Assembly (NCBI GenBank): GCA_024704765.1
Contig: JAKMXF010000088.1
Coordinates: 496,001-560,000 of the forward strand
Direction of reading: 5' to 3'
Length of the DNA: 64,000 bases
Origin: Oopsacas minuta
Taxonomy: Eukaryota; Porifera; Hexactinellida; Lyssacinosida; Leucopsacidae
Position numbers and translations under genes: made by a program
The notes under the pieces: generated by a model
Seen by the model: only the letters and a program-made list of their open reading frames with translations
Told to the model about the DNA's origin: nothing
Database searches by the model: none
Shown: positions 38,483-62,547 of the stretch, one piece after another
Layout: every line of letters starts with the position of its first letter
Position numbering within the stretch: position 1 is the stretch's first letter

Positions 38483-38832
38483 TGAAAATACTTGATTAAT
38501 GCAAGAACTTGATATATATGTCCTGCTTGATCATCCGATACACATGATTGCCTGATTATCACGCGAGATATTATAAGAGTTACCTTAAAGGGAGATGATC
38601 AATCCAAACGCGATGAGTCATAGCAAAGGTGATATTTTCAGGATTTTTAAAGTGACCTTTTGTTGTATAGGGGCATTTCCATACTGCAATAACTCAGGGG
38701 AAATGAAAATTTGAGTTACCGGGTGTGTTGACTGTAATTGGTGTTCATCGTTCAGAAAGATTATCGTCTGTTAAGTATACTCTGTTTATAATATGTAACT
38801 CATTTGATTTCAATTAGCAGTTCTTATACCAA

Positions 38833-39456
38833 ATGTCTAAAGCTAACAATATCTACTATTCAGACAAATACTGTGATGAGTGTTTCGAGTATAGGTTTGT
38901 TTGTTTGTTGATGTTTGTATTTATTTATATCTTATGATTTATTACACACAGGCATGTAATGCTCCCCAAAGATGTGTGTCGTATGGTACCCAAGGGTAGA
39001 CTTATGAGCGAAGCTGAGTGGAGAGGTCTAGGAGTACAACAGTCTAGAGGGTGGATACACTACATGGTGCATGATCCTGGTGAGTACGGACCAACCCTCA
39101 TAATATTTTCACGGGATTTCTTGTAAAATCGCAGGATAATCCAGAGATACTGGGAGAGTTGATAAGCATGTGTGCTTTTATCTCGGAATTGGGATTTGGC
39201 GTATACGGTAAAACGGATAAGACGTACAGTCAACTCCTGTTATATCAAACACGGAAATATCCCAATATCCGCTTATATTGAATTATCGCGGTCCCTTGAG
39301 CTTCGATATAACGGAAGTTGACGTATTATCCGAGTTCTACTGTAATTCTTTCCTCTCCTTCTAGAGCCTCATATCTTGCTATTCAGGAGAGAACTAACCG
39401 AAGAGATGAAGAAACAACAAAGACAAGAAGGATGTGAACAAACAGCAACCTGTTAG
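38833..39456 (+). CDS. CKS1B: Cyclin-dependent kinase regulatory subunit CKS1
   Basis: CKS proteins dock on CDKs and recognise phospho-threonine; CKS1 also helps SCF-Skp2 recognise p27. Exons 38833-38894, 38952-39079 and 39365-39456 join in phase and give 93 residues. The core is highly conserved: [44 protein letters not shown]-type [19 protein letters not shown]. The beta-hinge HxPEPH that controls domain swapping is present as HDPEPH. Human CKS1B is 79 residues; the extra C-terminal tail ([16 protein letters not shown]) is polar. Intron 1 is only 57 nt, and intron 2 carries a family A MITE. CKS1B versus CKS2 is not decided. Confidence 0.96.
39227..39323. mobile_element. Family A MITE in CKS1 intron 2
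   Basis: CAGTCAACTCCTGTTATATC after TA and CGATATAACGGAAGTTGACG before TA; core gaattatcgcggtcccttga. Confidence 0.85.
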
Positions 39457-40040
39457 TTTGACATCCCGGTCACTTATGAGAAAACGATTGTGCATATCTC
39501 TCTGATTCAATTTTATCCATTTTAGATTAGACTATGTTACCGTTGGGAATATTTAGCCCTTTATTACTAATAGTTGTTAATTAACTTCTATAAGTTGTGA
39601 TGTCTATTAAGTTAGATACTGATATACTATTTGGAATGTTGTAAGAGTTAAACAGGGATTATGGGATAGAGTCAACTCCCGTTAGATCGATTATCGAAGC
39701 TCGAAAATTACTTAGATATAACAGTGTTCGAAATAATGGTGACTGTAATCTAATATCATTGGTATACATCGAACTGCGCCGATATCGAAGTAATCACGGT
39801 CCCTTGAGCTTCAATATACTGGATCTGTGAATAGACTAGTTACAAATTGGATCATAATAGAAGTTCTCAGGGATATTTGAAGATAGGGATTGAGTGACCA
39901 ACATTAAAACACGGTAACATTTAATTTGCCTTCTGAGAGAAATATACAAGCTATTAAAAATCACCAAATAAAATCTCAACAACAACAGTACAGGAATGGA
40001 ATGCCATTATATTAACAATCTCAATTAATTATATCAGGCG
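39457..40040. other. Gap between convergent CKS1 and the PUB-kinase gene
   Basis: Contains degraded family A sequence at about 39670-39830 (gtcaactcccgttagatcga, aatcacggtcccttgagctt). No gene is recognised. Confidence 0.5.
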
Positions 40041-53199
<13,159 letters not shown>

Positions 53200-53240
53200 T
53201 ACTCCTCCTCTCAAAAACTAACTTAGATACATTGCAAATA

Positions 53241-53395
53241 CAGTCAACTACCGTTAAGATCGAAATACTCGCTTATATTGAAGTGTGGAATTGTACAAGT
53301 TGCTCCCAAACCGTCGAAGTAATATGAATTTTATCGGTGATATCGAAGTAATTATCGCGGGCCCCTTTGAGCTTCGATATAACAGGAGTTGACTG
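53241..53395. mobile_element. Family A MITE upstream of the kinase gene
   Basis: CAGTCAACTACCGTTAAGAT after TA and ATAACAGGAGTTGACTG at the right end. It ends 42 bp from the proposed start codon on the other side. Confidence 0.85.
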
Positions 53396-53399
53396 TCTT

Positions 53400-54535
53400 A
53401 AAGATAATCAATGAATGAATTTACATAGCCGAAATATTTCAAATCTGTAGGAAATTATCATATTATACACTCTTGCATTGCTTACAGCATTTATGTAACT
53501 ATGCAAAAATCATTCTAATTCATAGAATTGAAAGATTTACAAAATATTTCAATTGCTAGTATTTATAGTAATTGCAGACCAACGGAAGAAATACAGTTAG
53601 TTGGATACATACACTTGACAGGTGGCTATAGTGTTATCAGAAAATACTCAAAGGAATAGTCATTAGTAGATTCATTTACATATGATAATATCGCGAGACA
53701 ATTCTCTGGGGAAATAGCGTCAGTAGGTGTTAACTTTGTTTATAAGAACATATTCTAGTACAGATTAACCTCCACATACGGTGCCACGAACGCCGAAAAA
53801 GATTACCCCGTTTGTGGAGGTTACACTATACTCCAAAAGGTGTTCATATAATCAGTATCCACTATGTATACACTTAGGAGACCGTCAAAATTTCAACTTC
53901 TTATCCAAATTTCTTATTAACAAGAGTTTACTGATATTTCTTGTACGATACACATTTCTATACAGTTAAAATTCCGATTTTATGTAAACAAACAAATAAA
54001 CATTGCCTTTATGCGGCAAGATGAGAGGCTTTTTCTAATCAGAAATCACAAAAATCTTTGTATTGGATTCTAATTGAGTAAGTTATGTTTATAGCTAGCA
54101 CACATGGCATTCCCGTGTGTTTTGTAAGAATCTTAGAAGTTATGCTTATAAGATATTTCCCAACTCAGCTCTGTGTTGCTATAGGGAATAAAACAGAATC
54201 TGTGATGTTGTGAGAATTCTATTCATGTGTTGTTGATTATTCGGATAGTATCCCTCCCTGGATTTACATATCACCCCCGAAATATCCAGAAAATAGTATT
54301 CACTATTAATTCTCCAGATATTAGGAAAGGCATTCAGACACTATACTTGTGGATTTGACCTCTGAACACACCCCGGTGAGGTTATTGATAACCAAATGCA
54401 TTTCGAGCTATGAAATGAAGCTATTATTAAACTTTAATCACAGATATAAAAATTTAATACAAACTGATAAACATCAATAACAAATAGCAACTTCAAGATC
54501 TGTATATGAATAAAACAAACAAACAAACACAATTA
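53400..54535. other. Intergenic region upstream of the kinase gene
   Basis: AT-rich; holds a short family C MITE (53761-53827, cagattaacctccacatacg to ccgtttgtggaggttacact) and nothing else recognisable. The kinase promoter and any upstream exon would lie here. Confidence 0.5.
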
Positions 54536-56488
54536 TTATTTACCTTTCTTACAAAAACAACACAAACATTTATTCCAAATCCATTTCCCCCAACCTACCC
54601 AGATCAGTAGATTTGTTTTGAGTATGAAAATCAGGAAGAATGAATTAATAATAAGTCTATAGCAGATGTTATATACGGACAGCCAAATGGGAGGATATTT
54701 ATCAATATAAGGCTTAATCTCATCACAAATTGTCCCGTTTTTCCAGGTCGCTGCAGGAATTAGATCGGATGTAGCGTTATGATAGAAAGATATGTTTCCT
54801 CGCTTTTCAATGAGAGGACTAGAAAGAGTAACGCAAGCTCTGGAATTGTAGATTTGACTAAATTCTTCTTCGTAAAGTGTGAAAAATTGGGCTGATTCAA
54901 CTATGAAGAAGTAAAAGACAAGGCTGGATATGATACAGTAGATTATTAGACGAATTTCAAGTGGGGAGAGTTTCCTGCCTTTTCCTAACAGATGTTTGCT
55001 ATCAATCGACATGAAACGGAGGCGAGTTAGGATAAGAATGATGAATATCAGTGAAAAAGTCGCAGTGAAATAATCTGGAATAATTCTGCCTATTACATAT
55101 GCAGCTGTATGTGTATAGTCAGGGAAACTTCCAAATGCATCCCAAAATAATTTCACCTGGGACGCCAGTACTGTAATTACGAATAGCAATGGAACCCCAA
55201 ATGAGATCACAATCTCAATGATAACAAGGACATTTTTGACTCTACCTTGTGGATCAAATGTTGATGGGCCTAGAGTGCTGAGATAGATATTCAAGAGGGT
55301 GAATAGAGTCCAAAACATGACTGCTATTCTAAGGTAATGAATAAGAGCCCCTGCAGCCATTAGGTTAGGTTGGAATTCGACAAACTGGTCGTCAAAACTT
55401 TGGGTAACGTCAAATCCACAAAAAACACCGGGTAAGTCTATTACAACAAATATACAAGTCAACAGTGTGAGGCAGATCACTAGAAACAAGATAGTAATTT
55501 GTGGGAATTTCCAGAAAGACTTCACAAACGGCCATGTTATGAGCGTGAAAATGCCTAGAATAGCGCCAGAAATATCTATGAAAAGTATGATAATAGTATC
55601 TATAAGCAGTGCAGTATCGCTAAAGATTAAATCCGGATGGTTACAAGCCGGAGAGCAGAACATAGAATTCTCAGAATGGATGTAATTCACGGGACACTTT
55701 ATCTCATAATCAATCGATGAATTTGTCAAATTAGTCAGTGATTCAACTAATTCTAACGTGACATTGAAGCTATTTAGTTCAGCTGTCGTAGTAAAGATAT
55801 CTACAATAAGTTCCAAGATAATGGCACTGGCGCTGAACACAATGATAAACGCAATTAAGGAGAATGAAAAAAGGCAAAGAATGAATTTTTCCCATTTTGG
55901 AGCCAAAAGTGAACGTTTTCTAGGGAAAAAATCTTCAAGATATTTACTTGATTCCTCGTTTATTTTGAATTTTTGCGTGGCAACATACTCCAAGTCCTTT
56001 TCTTGTGTCTTGATAATTTCAAAAGTTGGATTTTCTGCTACGAAGCAAGTTGGAGTTTCCAGTAAACTCGGGGTTTCTGCAAATTCTGTATCTGTCGTCT
56101 AAAAGATATAACAGTATTTATACACGTTTTATTTGGTGTTCTATAAGGACACTGTTAGTTGGGAACTTGTTCCAGATCCACCGCTCGCATCAAGTTTACC
56201 TGGCACATTAATTATTTCATTATTTCACCATTTTATCAGTGAAACTCAACAACAATATATTTACTAACTAACGGGTGAATAGTAGTGATTATATCTTCAC
56301 AGACCTCCTCTAACACGCTTAATTACACATATTTACAAGTTGAGTCTTTGAATTTTTACATGAATTGGCCATTTTGTGTTATGAGTTATTATAACGTCAA
56401 AAAGAATGCGTAGCTGAAACAGGCCCCCCTTTAACAGGACGTGAATACAAACATTAATATAATTTACCTGTGTTATTTGGCTATCCAT
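54536..56488 (-). CDS. Class F (Frizzled-like) seven-helix receptor without a cysteine-rich domain
   Basis: Two exons, 56488-56468 (MDSQITQ) and 56098-54536, join in phase 0 to give 527 residues. An extra hydrophobic span (about 78-109) follows a polar cytosolic-looking N-terminus. A short ectodomain has N-glycosylation sites and the Cys cluster CPVNYIHSENSMFCSPAC. Seven spans follow, roughly 168-195, 205-227, 255-285, 298-322, 335-370, 385-410 and 480-505. The TM1-TM2 segment FTLITWPFVKSFWKFPQITI has the spacing of the Frizzled FTVLTYxxDxxRFxYPERPI block. After TM7 comes KTNLLIW, one residue longer than the Dishevelled-binding KTxxxW of Frizzleds. There is no CRD. I place it as class F-like with moderate confidence; a lineage-specific GPCR family is the alternative. 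The intron holds a family E MITE. Confidence 0.65.
56152..56437. mobile_element. Family E MITE in the receptor intron
   Basis: CTGTTAGTTGGGAACTTGTT to GTAGCTGAAACAGG...TTAACAG; nearly full length at 286 bp, and aligns with 33655-33903. Confidence 0.8.
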
Positions 56489-57225
56489 TAATTCGTGAGT
56501 GAAGATTACTGAATTTGACTTTGTATAGTATTTTAATGTTATTTTCAAGTATTTATAAGGAGTAGACAATGTCAGGATTAATAGACAAACATGCATAATG
56601 TTAGTGTTCTTTCCTTACACAAGCAGAAATGGTAAATGTCTTACATGAATATGTAAGAAATAATAGAAGACATACATTCAACTCCCTGAAGGGACGGTGA
56701 AGGGACGGTGATAATTACTTCGATAGAAGCGGAGTTCGAAGTGACCAATAACGTATATATTACTTTGACGGTTTGTGACCATATTTGTACAATTTTAGAC
56801 TTCGATATGAGCGGTTATTTCAATATACAGTGGGTCCTCTCTAATTATCCACATGTTTACACATTAATCGCGTAATTGTATTCACTTCGAGTTCAGTAAT
56901 TGTCCAAGGGTTCTCTAATTGTGCGATTTGAACTCCGCCGCCCACACTGGTGGAAAATCAGAGAGGAACCGCTGTACATTAAAATCGAAGTCACCCCCAG
57001 AGCGTGTTCAGAGGTAAAATTCACAAGTATGGTCTATCCTCATACCTGTGGAAAAGTTTCTTATCAATTACTCTCCTTCAGTCCGCTGAACAAGCAATGT
57101 TTGGGTTAAATAACAAAAGAAACGATGACAATAATAATATCCAAATAGTCATAATATTGTGACGGTAAAGTATATAAATGAACAGTATTAATTAGCTTAT
57201 ACAAATGAATAAACATATTTTGGTG
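56489..57225. other. Gap between the receptor and RING genes
   Basis: Contains a degraded family A MITE at about 56672-56829 (acggtgataattacttcgat, gacggtttgtgaccatattt). No gene is recognised. Confidence 0.5.
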
Positions 57226-57996
57226 TCAATTTAGTGGTGTCCTGCATGTGGGACAAGAATCATGTAGGCTTAACCAGGGGACGATACAGTCCTTATGGTA
57301 TACGTGACCACAGGGCATCTGTAGAGCTTTCTCAGACATGTTGAAGTCTTCTTTACAGACCGCACAGTCCAGGCTGTTTTCTATTTCTTTTTCACTTATA
57401 TCGATCGTGATTAGTGAATCGATTCGATCCCTTGTGGCTGGCGGAGGGCCGTTGTCACCTAATTGGTTCAGGAATTGAGTGAGAATATCGTCCATTGCGT
57501 TCGGTCCGAATGCAAAGTCTCCCATTTGTGGGAGATTTTGAGGAGCGACGAGATTGTTCAAATGCTGAAAAATATTCCCGATTGAGTCGGCACTGGTTAG
57601 AATTGAAATACGCCGAATTCTAGATTGCGGGGCTGCTGGTTGTGGAGCCGAGGCTTGGTCGGGAGTAGGGACACCCGGGGAGCCAACAGGGATAGGGGTA
57701 GGATTGTGTGGGGGAAATAAAGTCGAGAATATATTCGGCGTCCCGAAAACGAATTGTGGTGGGGGGCGAATCTGAGGTGCCGGCGGCTGTTGAGTCGATT
57801 CTGAGGGCGCGTTCTCTTCCCAAACATGCATAAAATGTGAAAAATCATCCTCATTAGTCACCGGTTGAGTAGATTTCAATTCTACAAACGAATCTCCACA
57901 TTTCGTACAAGTTGGCTCGTCTTTCTCCACATTTAAGTGAAAATTTTCCTCGCAATTATAGCAGAAAAAATTGTATTTCAATGAAGCTGAGGCCAT
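57226..57996 (-). CDS. RNF126: RNF126/RNF115-type RING-H2 ubiquitin ligase
   Basis: E3 ligase of the RNF115/RNF126 pair, which binds BAG6 and ubiquitinates mislocalised hydrophobic proteins and endosomal cargo. A single exon gives 256 residues (human RNF126 311). The N-terminal zinc ribbon, which binds BAG6 and ubiquitin, is FFCYNCEENFHLNVEKDEPT followed by CTKCGDSFVE. A proline-rich disordered middle comes next, then the family block NAMDDILTQFLNQLGDNGPP. The RING-H2 is CAVCKEDF...MPCGHVYHKDCIVPWL...CPTCR. The protein ends five residues after the RING, so it lacks the Ser-rich tail of the vertebrate proteins. RNF126 and RNF115 cannot be separated in this lineage; the symbol is provisional. 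Confidence 0.92.
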   Translation of the reverse strand: MASASLKYNFFCYNCEENFHLNVEKDEPTCTKCGDSFVELKSTQPVTNEDDFSHFMHVWEENAPSESTQQPPAPQIRPPPQFVFGTPNIFSTLFPPHNPTPIPVGSPGVPTPDQASAPQPAAPQSRIRRISILTSADSIGNIFQHLNNLVAPQNLPQMGDFAFGPNAMDDILTQFLNQLGDNGPPPATRDRIDSLITIDISEKEIENSLDCAVCKEDFNMSEKALQMPCGHVYHKDCIVPWLSLHDSCPTCRTPLN

Positions 57997-58663
57997 TTTG
58001 TGTAATTGTATTATTTGAATGTATATTTATGGATTGTAAGTGAATACTATATGGTTAGTGGTTGGCTGGCTTTTCTAATTCATTCAATAGTGGATGGTTG
58101 TTCAATTTATTATTATATGATTTCTTCTAGAATTTTCTACCTAGATATTATCGAATTTTCTAGAAGTTCTTTGTAAAATCGAACGCAAGAATAGAATTTA
58201 TTTACGTATTTGGAGCAATAATAATGTCTAATTTTAGAATATGAAAGTTCTAAAGGTATTACGTCACACGGCCATTCACGTATTCAAATATATCTTCGTA
58301 CGCATTTCCAAAGCCTGGTACTTTGAGTTCTTTGTTACTGTCCCATTACTACTTAGATAAACACCTGGTTGTGTCATGTCATACCCAAATTGGAAATATT
58401 CCGCTAACTGGAATATGAATACAGTAGAACTCGGATAAGACGTACCCCCGCGGGAAACAGAAATTAGACGTCTTATCCAAATATGTTTGCATTACAAATA
58501 ATGATGACTGATATTTTGGGATATAAGAAATAGTACGTCTCAACCGAGTAAGTCTTATCCGAGTTCTACTGTATATGCTAGCCGACAAACATCCCATTTT
58601 GAAAATTATAAATTTCTTTTAATCGATAGCATAAATAATAATGTGTTAAGCTATTAAACATTA
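57997..58663. other. Gap with an intact family F MITE
   Basis: 5' flank of the RING gene and 3' flank of the NHL gene; holds the MITE at 58422-58571 and no recognised gene. Confidence 0.5.
58422..58571. mobile_element. Family F MITE
   Basis: CAGTAGAACTCGGATAAGAC and GTCTTATCCGAGTTCTACTG are perfect 20-bp inverted repeats flanked by TA; 150 bp. Confidence 0.9.
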
Positions 58664-59887
58664 TTAACTGAATATTTGTAGACCGTAGTTCTCATTCCTT
58701 GACACACTAACTAATCTCCCGTTTGGAGTTATAGCTATTCCTTTGGGGTAACATAACATTCCTTGTTGGTGTCCATCTGTTCCTATCTTGTGCAGGAGAT
58801 TGCCTTCTGGAGAGAATACCCGAATTGTGTGAGAGTCTTCATCGCTAATAACAAAGTTATTAAGTGAATCTAGACAGAAGAAAAGAGGGCATAACACATC
58901 CATTCCTAGTCCACTGGTAATAAGGGAGTGTAGCTTGTGTCCTTCTAGGGTTAGCACGTGCATACAGGGTTTGTTATATGGGCACAGTATGTACACGTGG
59001 TCACGTGACACTTTAACATCAAATGGTTTTGTCATAGACTGATGAGTAATGTTACGGAGATGGTTCAAGTCCGTGTCGTGTACGCTGATTCTGTCGTTAC
59101 CCCTATCTGCTATAAACACGTGACCGATGGGATCTGTTGTTAGTTGACGAGGGAAATTGAATTGTCCGTTGTTTGATCCCACACTTCCTATCTTCCTAAC
59201 AAGACTCATATCAGTTAGTGTGAATTGGTTAATAGTGTGATCTACACAGCAGCTGACATACACATTCTCTTCATGTATAGCCATACCCCATGGCCCATTC
59301 AGTTGTCTTACACCCAGCTGATTGAGGTACTCTCCTGTATCAGAGAATATCTCTATTCTGTCATTGGAATAATCAGCTACGAATATTTGGTTAGTAGCTT
59401 CATGTATAGCTACACCATGTGGAGAATTCAACTCGCCAGGACCTGAACCTTTCTTCCCAGTAGCGACAGTAGACGTCTGGAATGTGGAATACTTTGGTAG
59501 ATCTACTGGTTCTTGCATAATATCTCCCAGGCGGGAAATACAAATTTCTAATTCACGTGTGTCACACTGCCACTTTAATACGCTCTCTACAGGAATGTTG
59601 TTACGTAGATCTCTCAATTTGTCCTCCATCTCTTTGGTAATTCTCTCCTGCATGGACTGGAGGGGATTTTCCTTCAAATGTCCCTGTAGGTATGCTTGAG
59701 CCTCTGTCAGTTGTGTAGTCATTCCTTGTAGAGCGATCTCTGCGGCTCTTTCATCTTCTCGCATGTTGTGGACTTGTCCTAGCAGCTGAGCTCTACGGAC
59801 GTTCAGTAGCTCTATGAGACCATCTATTGTGTAGTTAATGTGTGTCTCTATGGGGTCTACGACTTGAGATGGATCTCGGTATGCCAT
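58664..59887 (-). CDS. Coiled-coil / NHL-repeat protein (TRIM-like without RING)
   Basis: A single exon of 407 residues from ATG. Residues 15-130 are a TRIM-type coiled coil (TIDGLIELLNVRRAQLLGQV, EIALQGMTTQLTEAQAYLQG). From about 160 on there is a six-bladed NHL propeller with repeats of the form GELNSPHGVAIHE..IFVADYSNDRIEIF, LNGPWGMAIHE, FNFPRQLTTDP..VFIADRGNDRISV, MTKPFDVKVS and LCYPKGIAITPNG. It has no RING and no B-box, unlike TRIM2/3/71, so ubiquitin-ligase activity is not expected by itself. NHL propellers bind RNA or proteins. From memory, RING-less coiled-coil/NHL genes of this kind are abundant in sponge genomes; that is a soft hint to the organism. Possibly a truncated TRIM or a stand-alone type. 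Confidence 0.85.
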   Translation of the reverse strand: MAYRDPSQVVDPIETHINYTIDGLIELLNVRRAQLLGQVHNMREDERAAEIALQGMTTQLTEAQAYLQGHLKENPLQSMQERITKEMEDKLRDLRNNIPVESVLKWQCDTRELEICISRLGDIMQEPVDLPKYSTFQTSTVATGKKGSGPGELNSPHGVAIHEATNQIFVADYSNDRIEIFSDTGEYLNQLGVRQLNGPWGMAIHEENVYVSCCVDHTINQFTLTDMSLVRKIGSVGSNNGQFNFPRQLTTDPIGHVFIADRGNDRISVHDTDLNHLRNITHQSMTKPFDVKVSRDHVYILCPYNKPCMHVLTLEGHKLHSLITSGLGMDVLCPLFFCLDSLNNFVISDEDSHTIRVFSPEGNLLHKIGTDGHQQGMLCYPKGIAITPNGRLVSVSRNENYGLQIFS

Positions 59888-60629
59888 TACTTAACAATAA
59901 TTATTTGATAATAAATAATAATTTGGTTAAACTACAAATAGAATAAATCATTTCAAATTTCAATTATGGGTGAATTATAATCAAATTAAATATTTGCTTT
60001 GTCATTGAAAGACAAGTGACCGTTACGCAGCAGGGGTTTATCTAGGTGCTTGGCTGGCAGACTGACTGCCAATTTAGGGGTGCACAGTATTTTGAAATTT
60101 TAGCGCCACTGGACCCTATTAACCCAGACACCCTAAAGTTCTCGCGCTCACAACGCTCAGGCTTAGCCACCTCTTCCTTTGAACAATCCTGGCTCCGCCC
60201 CAGGCTAAGTGGGTAATAAATTTCACTTTTTACTACCGAGTATAAAGCGGATATCCGCGCTCTATATTGTAGGTAAAACTTTAATATTAAAATATGTATA
60301 AGAATACATTTAATAGGCCAGCTCTTATGTTGCTAGGATGAGTCATTCAGGAATGTATTATAGATTTAGAGGGTAACGAATTCTGTGGGAGTGAGAGTTT
60401 GCATCTCTGATTTAATTACGGCCTATGCGTTACGAGCGTAACGAATCGGAACACCAATTATTTCGCACCACGTTTGAAAAAATTTCGACATTTTTACACT
60501 TTTTGTGCATTCAAAAATTCCAAATTTTACCAGCCTTAAACGTATAATAAAGAAGAGCATTACTTACGTGTTAGAGATTAGTAGAAAACTAAACTAATAG
60601 AATATATCGTATATATACTCTATACTATA

Positions 60630-60865
60630 CTGCAGGTGTTATAGCCTGTATAATACAAACCTGCAGGTGTTGTAATTGGTGCAGTCAAACCTGCAGGTGT
60701 TGTAATTGGTGCAGTCAAACCTGCAGGTGTTGTAATTGGTACAGTACAAATATTCAGGTGTTATATATATAGATACTGCAGGTGTTACAATTAGTTTAAT
60801 ATAAGCACTATATTGCAGGTGTATAACTACGGTAATAATAATTATATTATTACAGTTGCAACACC
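60630..60865. repeat. TGCAGGTGTT minisatellite
   Basis: A 30-bp unit ctgcaggtgttgtaattggt + gcagtcaaac occurs in tandem at 60661-60750 (third copy slightly altered). The core CAGGTGTT recurs at about 60632, 60663, 60693, 60723, 60756, 60779 and 60816, and inverted (AACACCTG) near 60860. Confidence 0.9.
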
Positions 60866-61119
60866 TGGTACTAATCAATTCATATATATACGAGTATAAT
60901 TCTCTATTTACTACCCTCCGTCGTTAGTTCGCACGTACGTACATACGCTTCTTCGTTCGCTATTTTATGGTTCGCTGATGCTGCTTCTTGCTACTGACTG
61001 TTTTCAAATCCTCTCAATTAGTTGCTATCGGCTTGCGGAGGTCGAGACCAGCTCGTTGTTGGGATGATTTCAGTTAGGGGTGAGAGGGTCCGCCGGTATT
61101 AGCGTTCCATTCGTTAAAA

Positions 61120-61545
61120 AATTCGTCGTTTCGTCGTTTCGTTGTTTCGCCGTTTCGTTGTTTCGTTGTTTCGTTGTTTCGTCGTTTCGTTGTTTCGTCA
61201 TTTCGTCGTTTCGTGGCTTCTTTCTTCTTTGTCGTGGTGCTTCTTCTTTCTTCGTTTCTTTTCTTCGTTTCTTTCTTCGTTTCTTTTCTTCGCTTCTTTC
61301 TTCGTTTCTTTCTTCGTTTCTTTTCTTCTGCTGGTGATCTGGTGTTCATCTCTTCAATTCTTCAATCTTCAATTCTTCAATTCTTCAATCTTCAATTCTT
61401 CAATTCTTCAATTCTTCAATCCTTCAATCCTTCAATCTTCAATCTTCAATCTTCAATCTTCAATCTTCAATTCTTCAATCTTCAATCTTCAATTCTTCAA
61501 TTCTTCAATTCTTCAATCTTCAATTCTTCAATCTTCAAATCTTTT
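61120..61545. repeat. Three successive simple-sequence blocks
   Basis: First CGTTTCGTTGTTT-type units (about 61125-61215), then TTCTTTCTTCGTTTC (about 61220-61330), then CAATTCTTCAAT/CAATCTTCAAT (about 61350-61545). A shorter CAATTCTTCAAT block recurs at 61918-61952. Confidence 0.9.
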
Positions 61546-61576
61546 TCTTCTGCTGGTGATCTGGTGCTCTGGTGAT

Positions 61577-61912
61577 GTACAGATCCAACGCGGTGTCTAG
61601 TGCTGTCTCTTGCTCTATAACTGTTTTCAAACTCTTGATTAGTTGTGATCAGCTTGGAGAGGCTGTGATCAATAAGTTGAGGGGGAGATTTCGGTTGTGG
61701 AGTAAGGGAGTTCTCCCGGTGCTAGTCATTGTCGTTGCTACTCCTCATCGACAGATCCAACGCGGTGGCTGGTACTGTCTCTTGCTCTGAGCCGTAATCA
61801 AACTCTTGGAGACTTGTGATCAGTTTTGGGGAGGCTGTGATCAATGAGTCAAGGGGCCGATTTCGGTTTGGAGTGGGGGAGCTCTCCCGGTACTGGTCAT
61901 TGTCGTTGTTCA
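61577..61912. repeat. Tandem duplication of an about 165-bp unit
   Basis: Two copies, about 61577-61752 and 61753-61912, both start acagatccaacgcggtg and contain gtgatcag, ggaggctgtgatcaat, gatttcggtt and ctcccggt..t.gtcattgtc. A third, more degraded copy is visible at about 60975-61115 before the simple-repeat block. Confidence 0.8.
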
Positions 61913-62547
61913 TCGCTTCAATCTTCAATCTTCAATTCTTCAATTCTTCAATCTTTTACTTGAGTCCGGCCGGCTCAACTGATACGTTATGCGAACTCTA
62001 CAGTTCGGGTGGTGGTGGGGAAAGGTACGGAGTGTGTCCCAAGTGCACTCACAGCCCCAAGACACTAGGCTGCAGCCCTGAGGGACTACCACAAAGATAT
62101 GAATATATTGCTATTATTTACAATATATGAATGTTGTAACATTGATAAATACAATTAAATATAACAACCAACATTTGTCACTATTTCTTATGTAATGGGA
62201 TAGATTATACGTAATGGCTTGCTGTATTATAATTTATGGACTAACAATAAGCCAATTCATAGCGTTAATTCTTATTTGAATAATTCATAATGGAGGTTCT
62301 TATAACATATGGGCATCCTCCTTCTTATACTGCCAGTGTTTCATCCAGACGTTTTGGCAAGGGGTGGAGGACTAAGACCTCCCCAGCATAGGCGTAGCTC
62401 TCAATATTTTACGAAAGTAAAACTGGATAAAACGTAAATATTTCCAATAATTTTAATTTAACAGGAGTACGTATTCTATAATTACTAATAAAGTTCTCTC
62501 AAACACTGAATACACAACAAAATACGAACAATACAAAGGTGAATACT

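Larger units (their letters stand above)
59888..62547. other. 2.6-kb repeat-rich gap
   Basis: No gene is recognised. It holds a minisatellite (60630-60865), blocks of simple repeats (61120-61545), a duplicated about 165-bp unit (61577-61912), and a GC-richer segment near 61960-62095 of unknown nature. Open frames across the simple repeats (for example 61142-61600) are artefacts of repeat periodicity. Confidence 0.6.

Noticed and set aside
61142-61600. 152- and 133-residue frames of Phe/Ser/Val repeats
   Set aside because: They are translations of simple-sequence repeats whose lengths keep frames open by periodicity; no domain, no start context.
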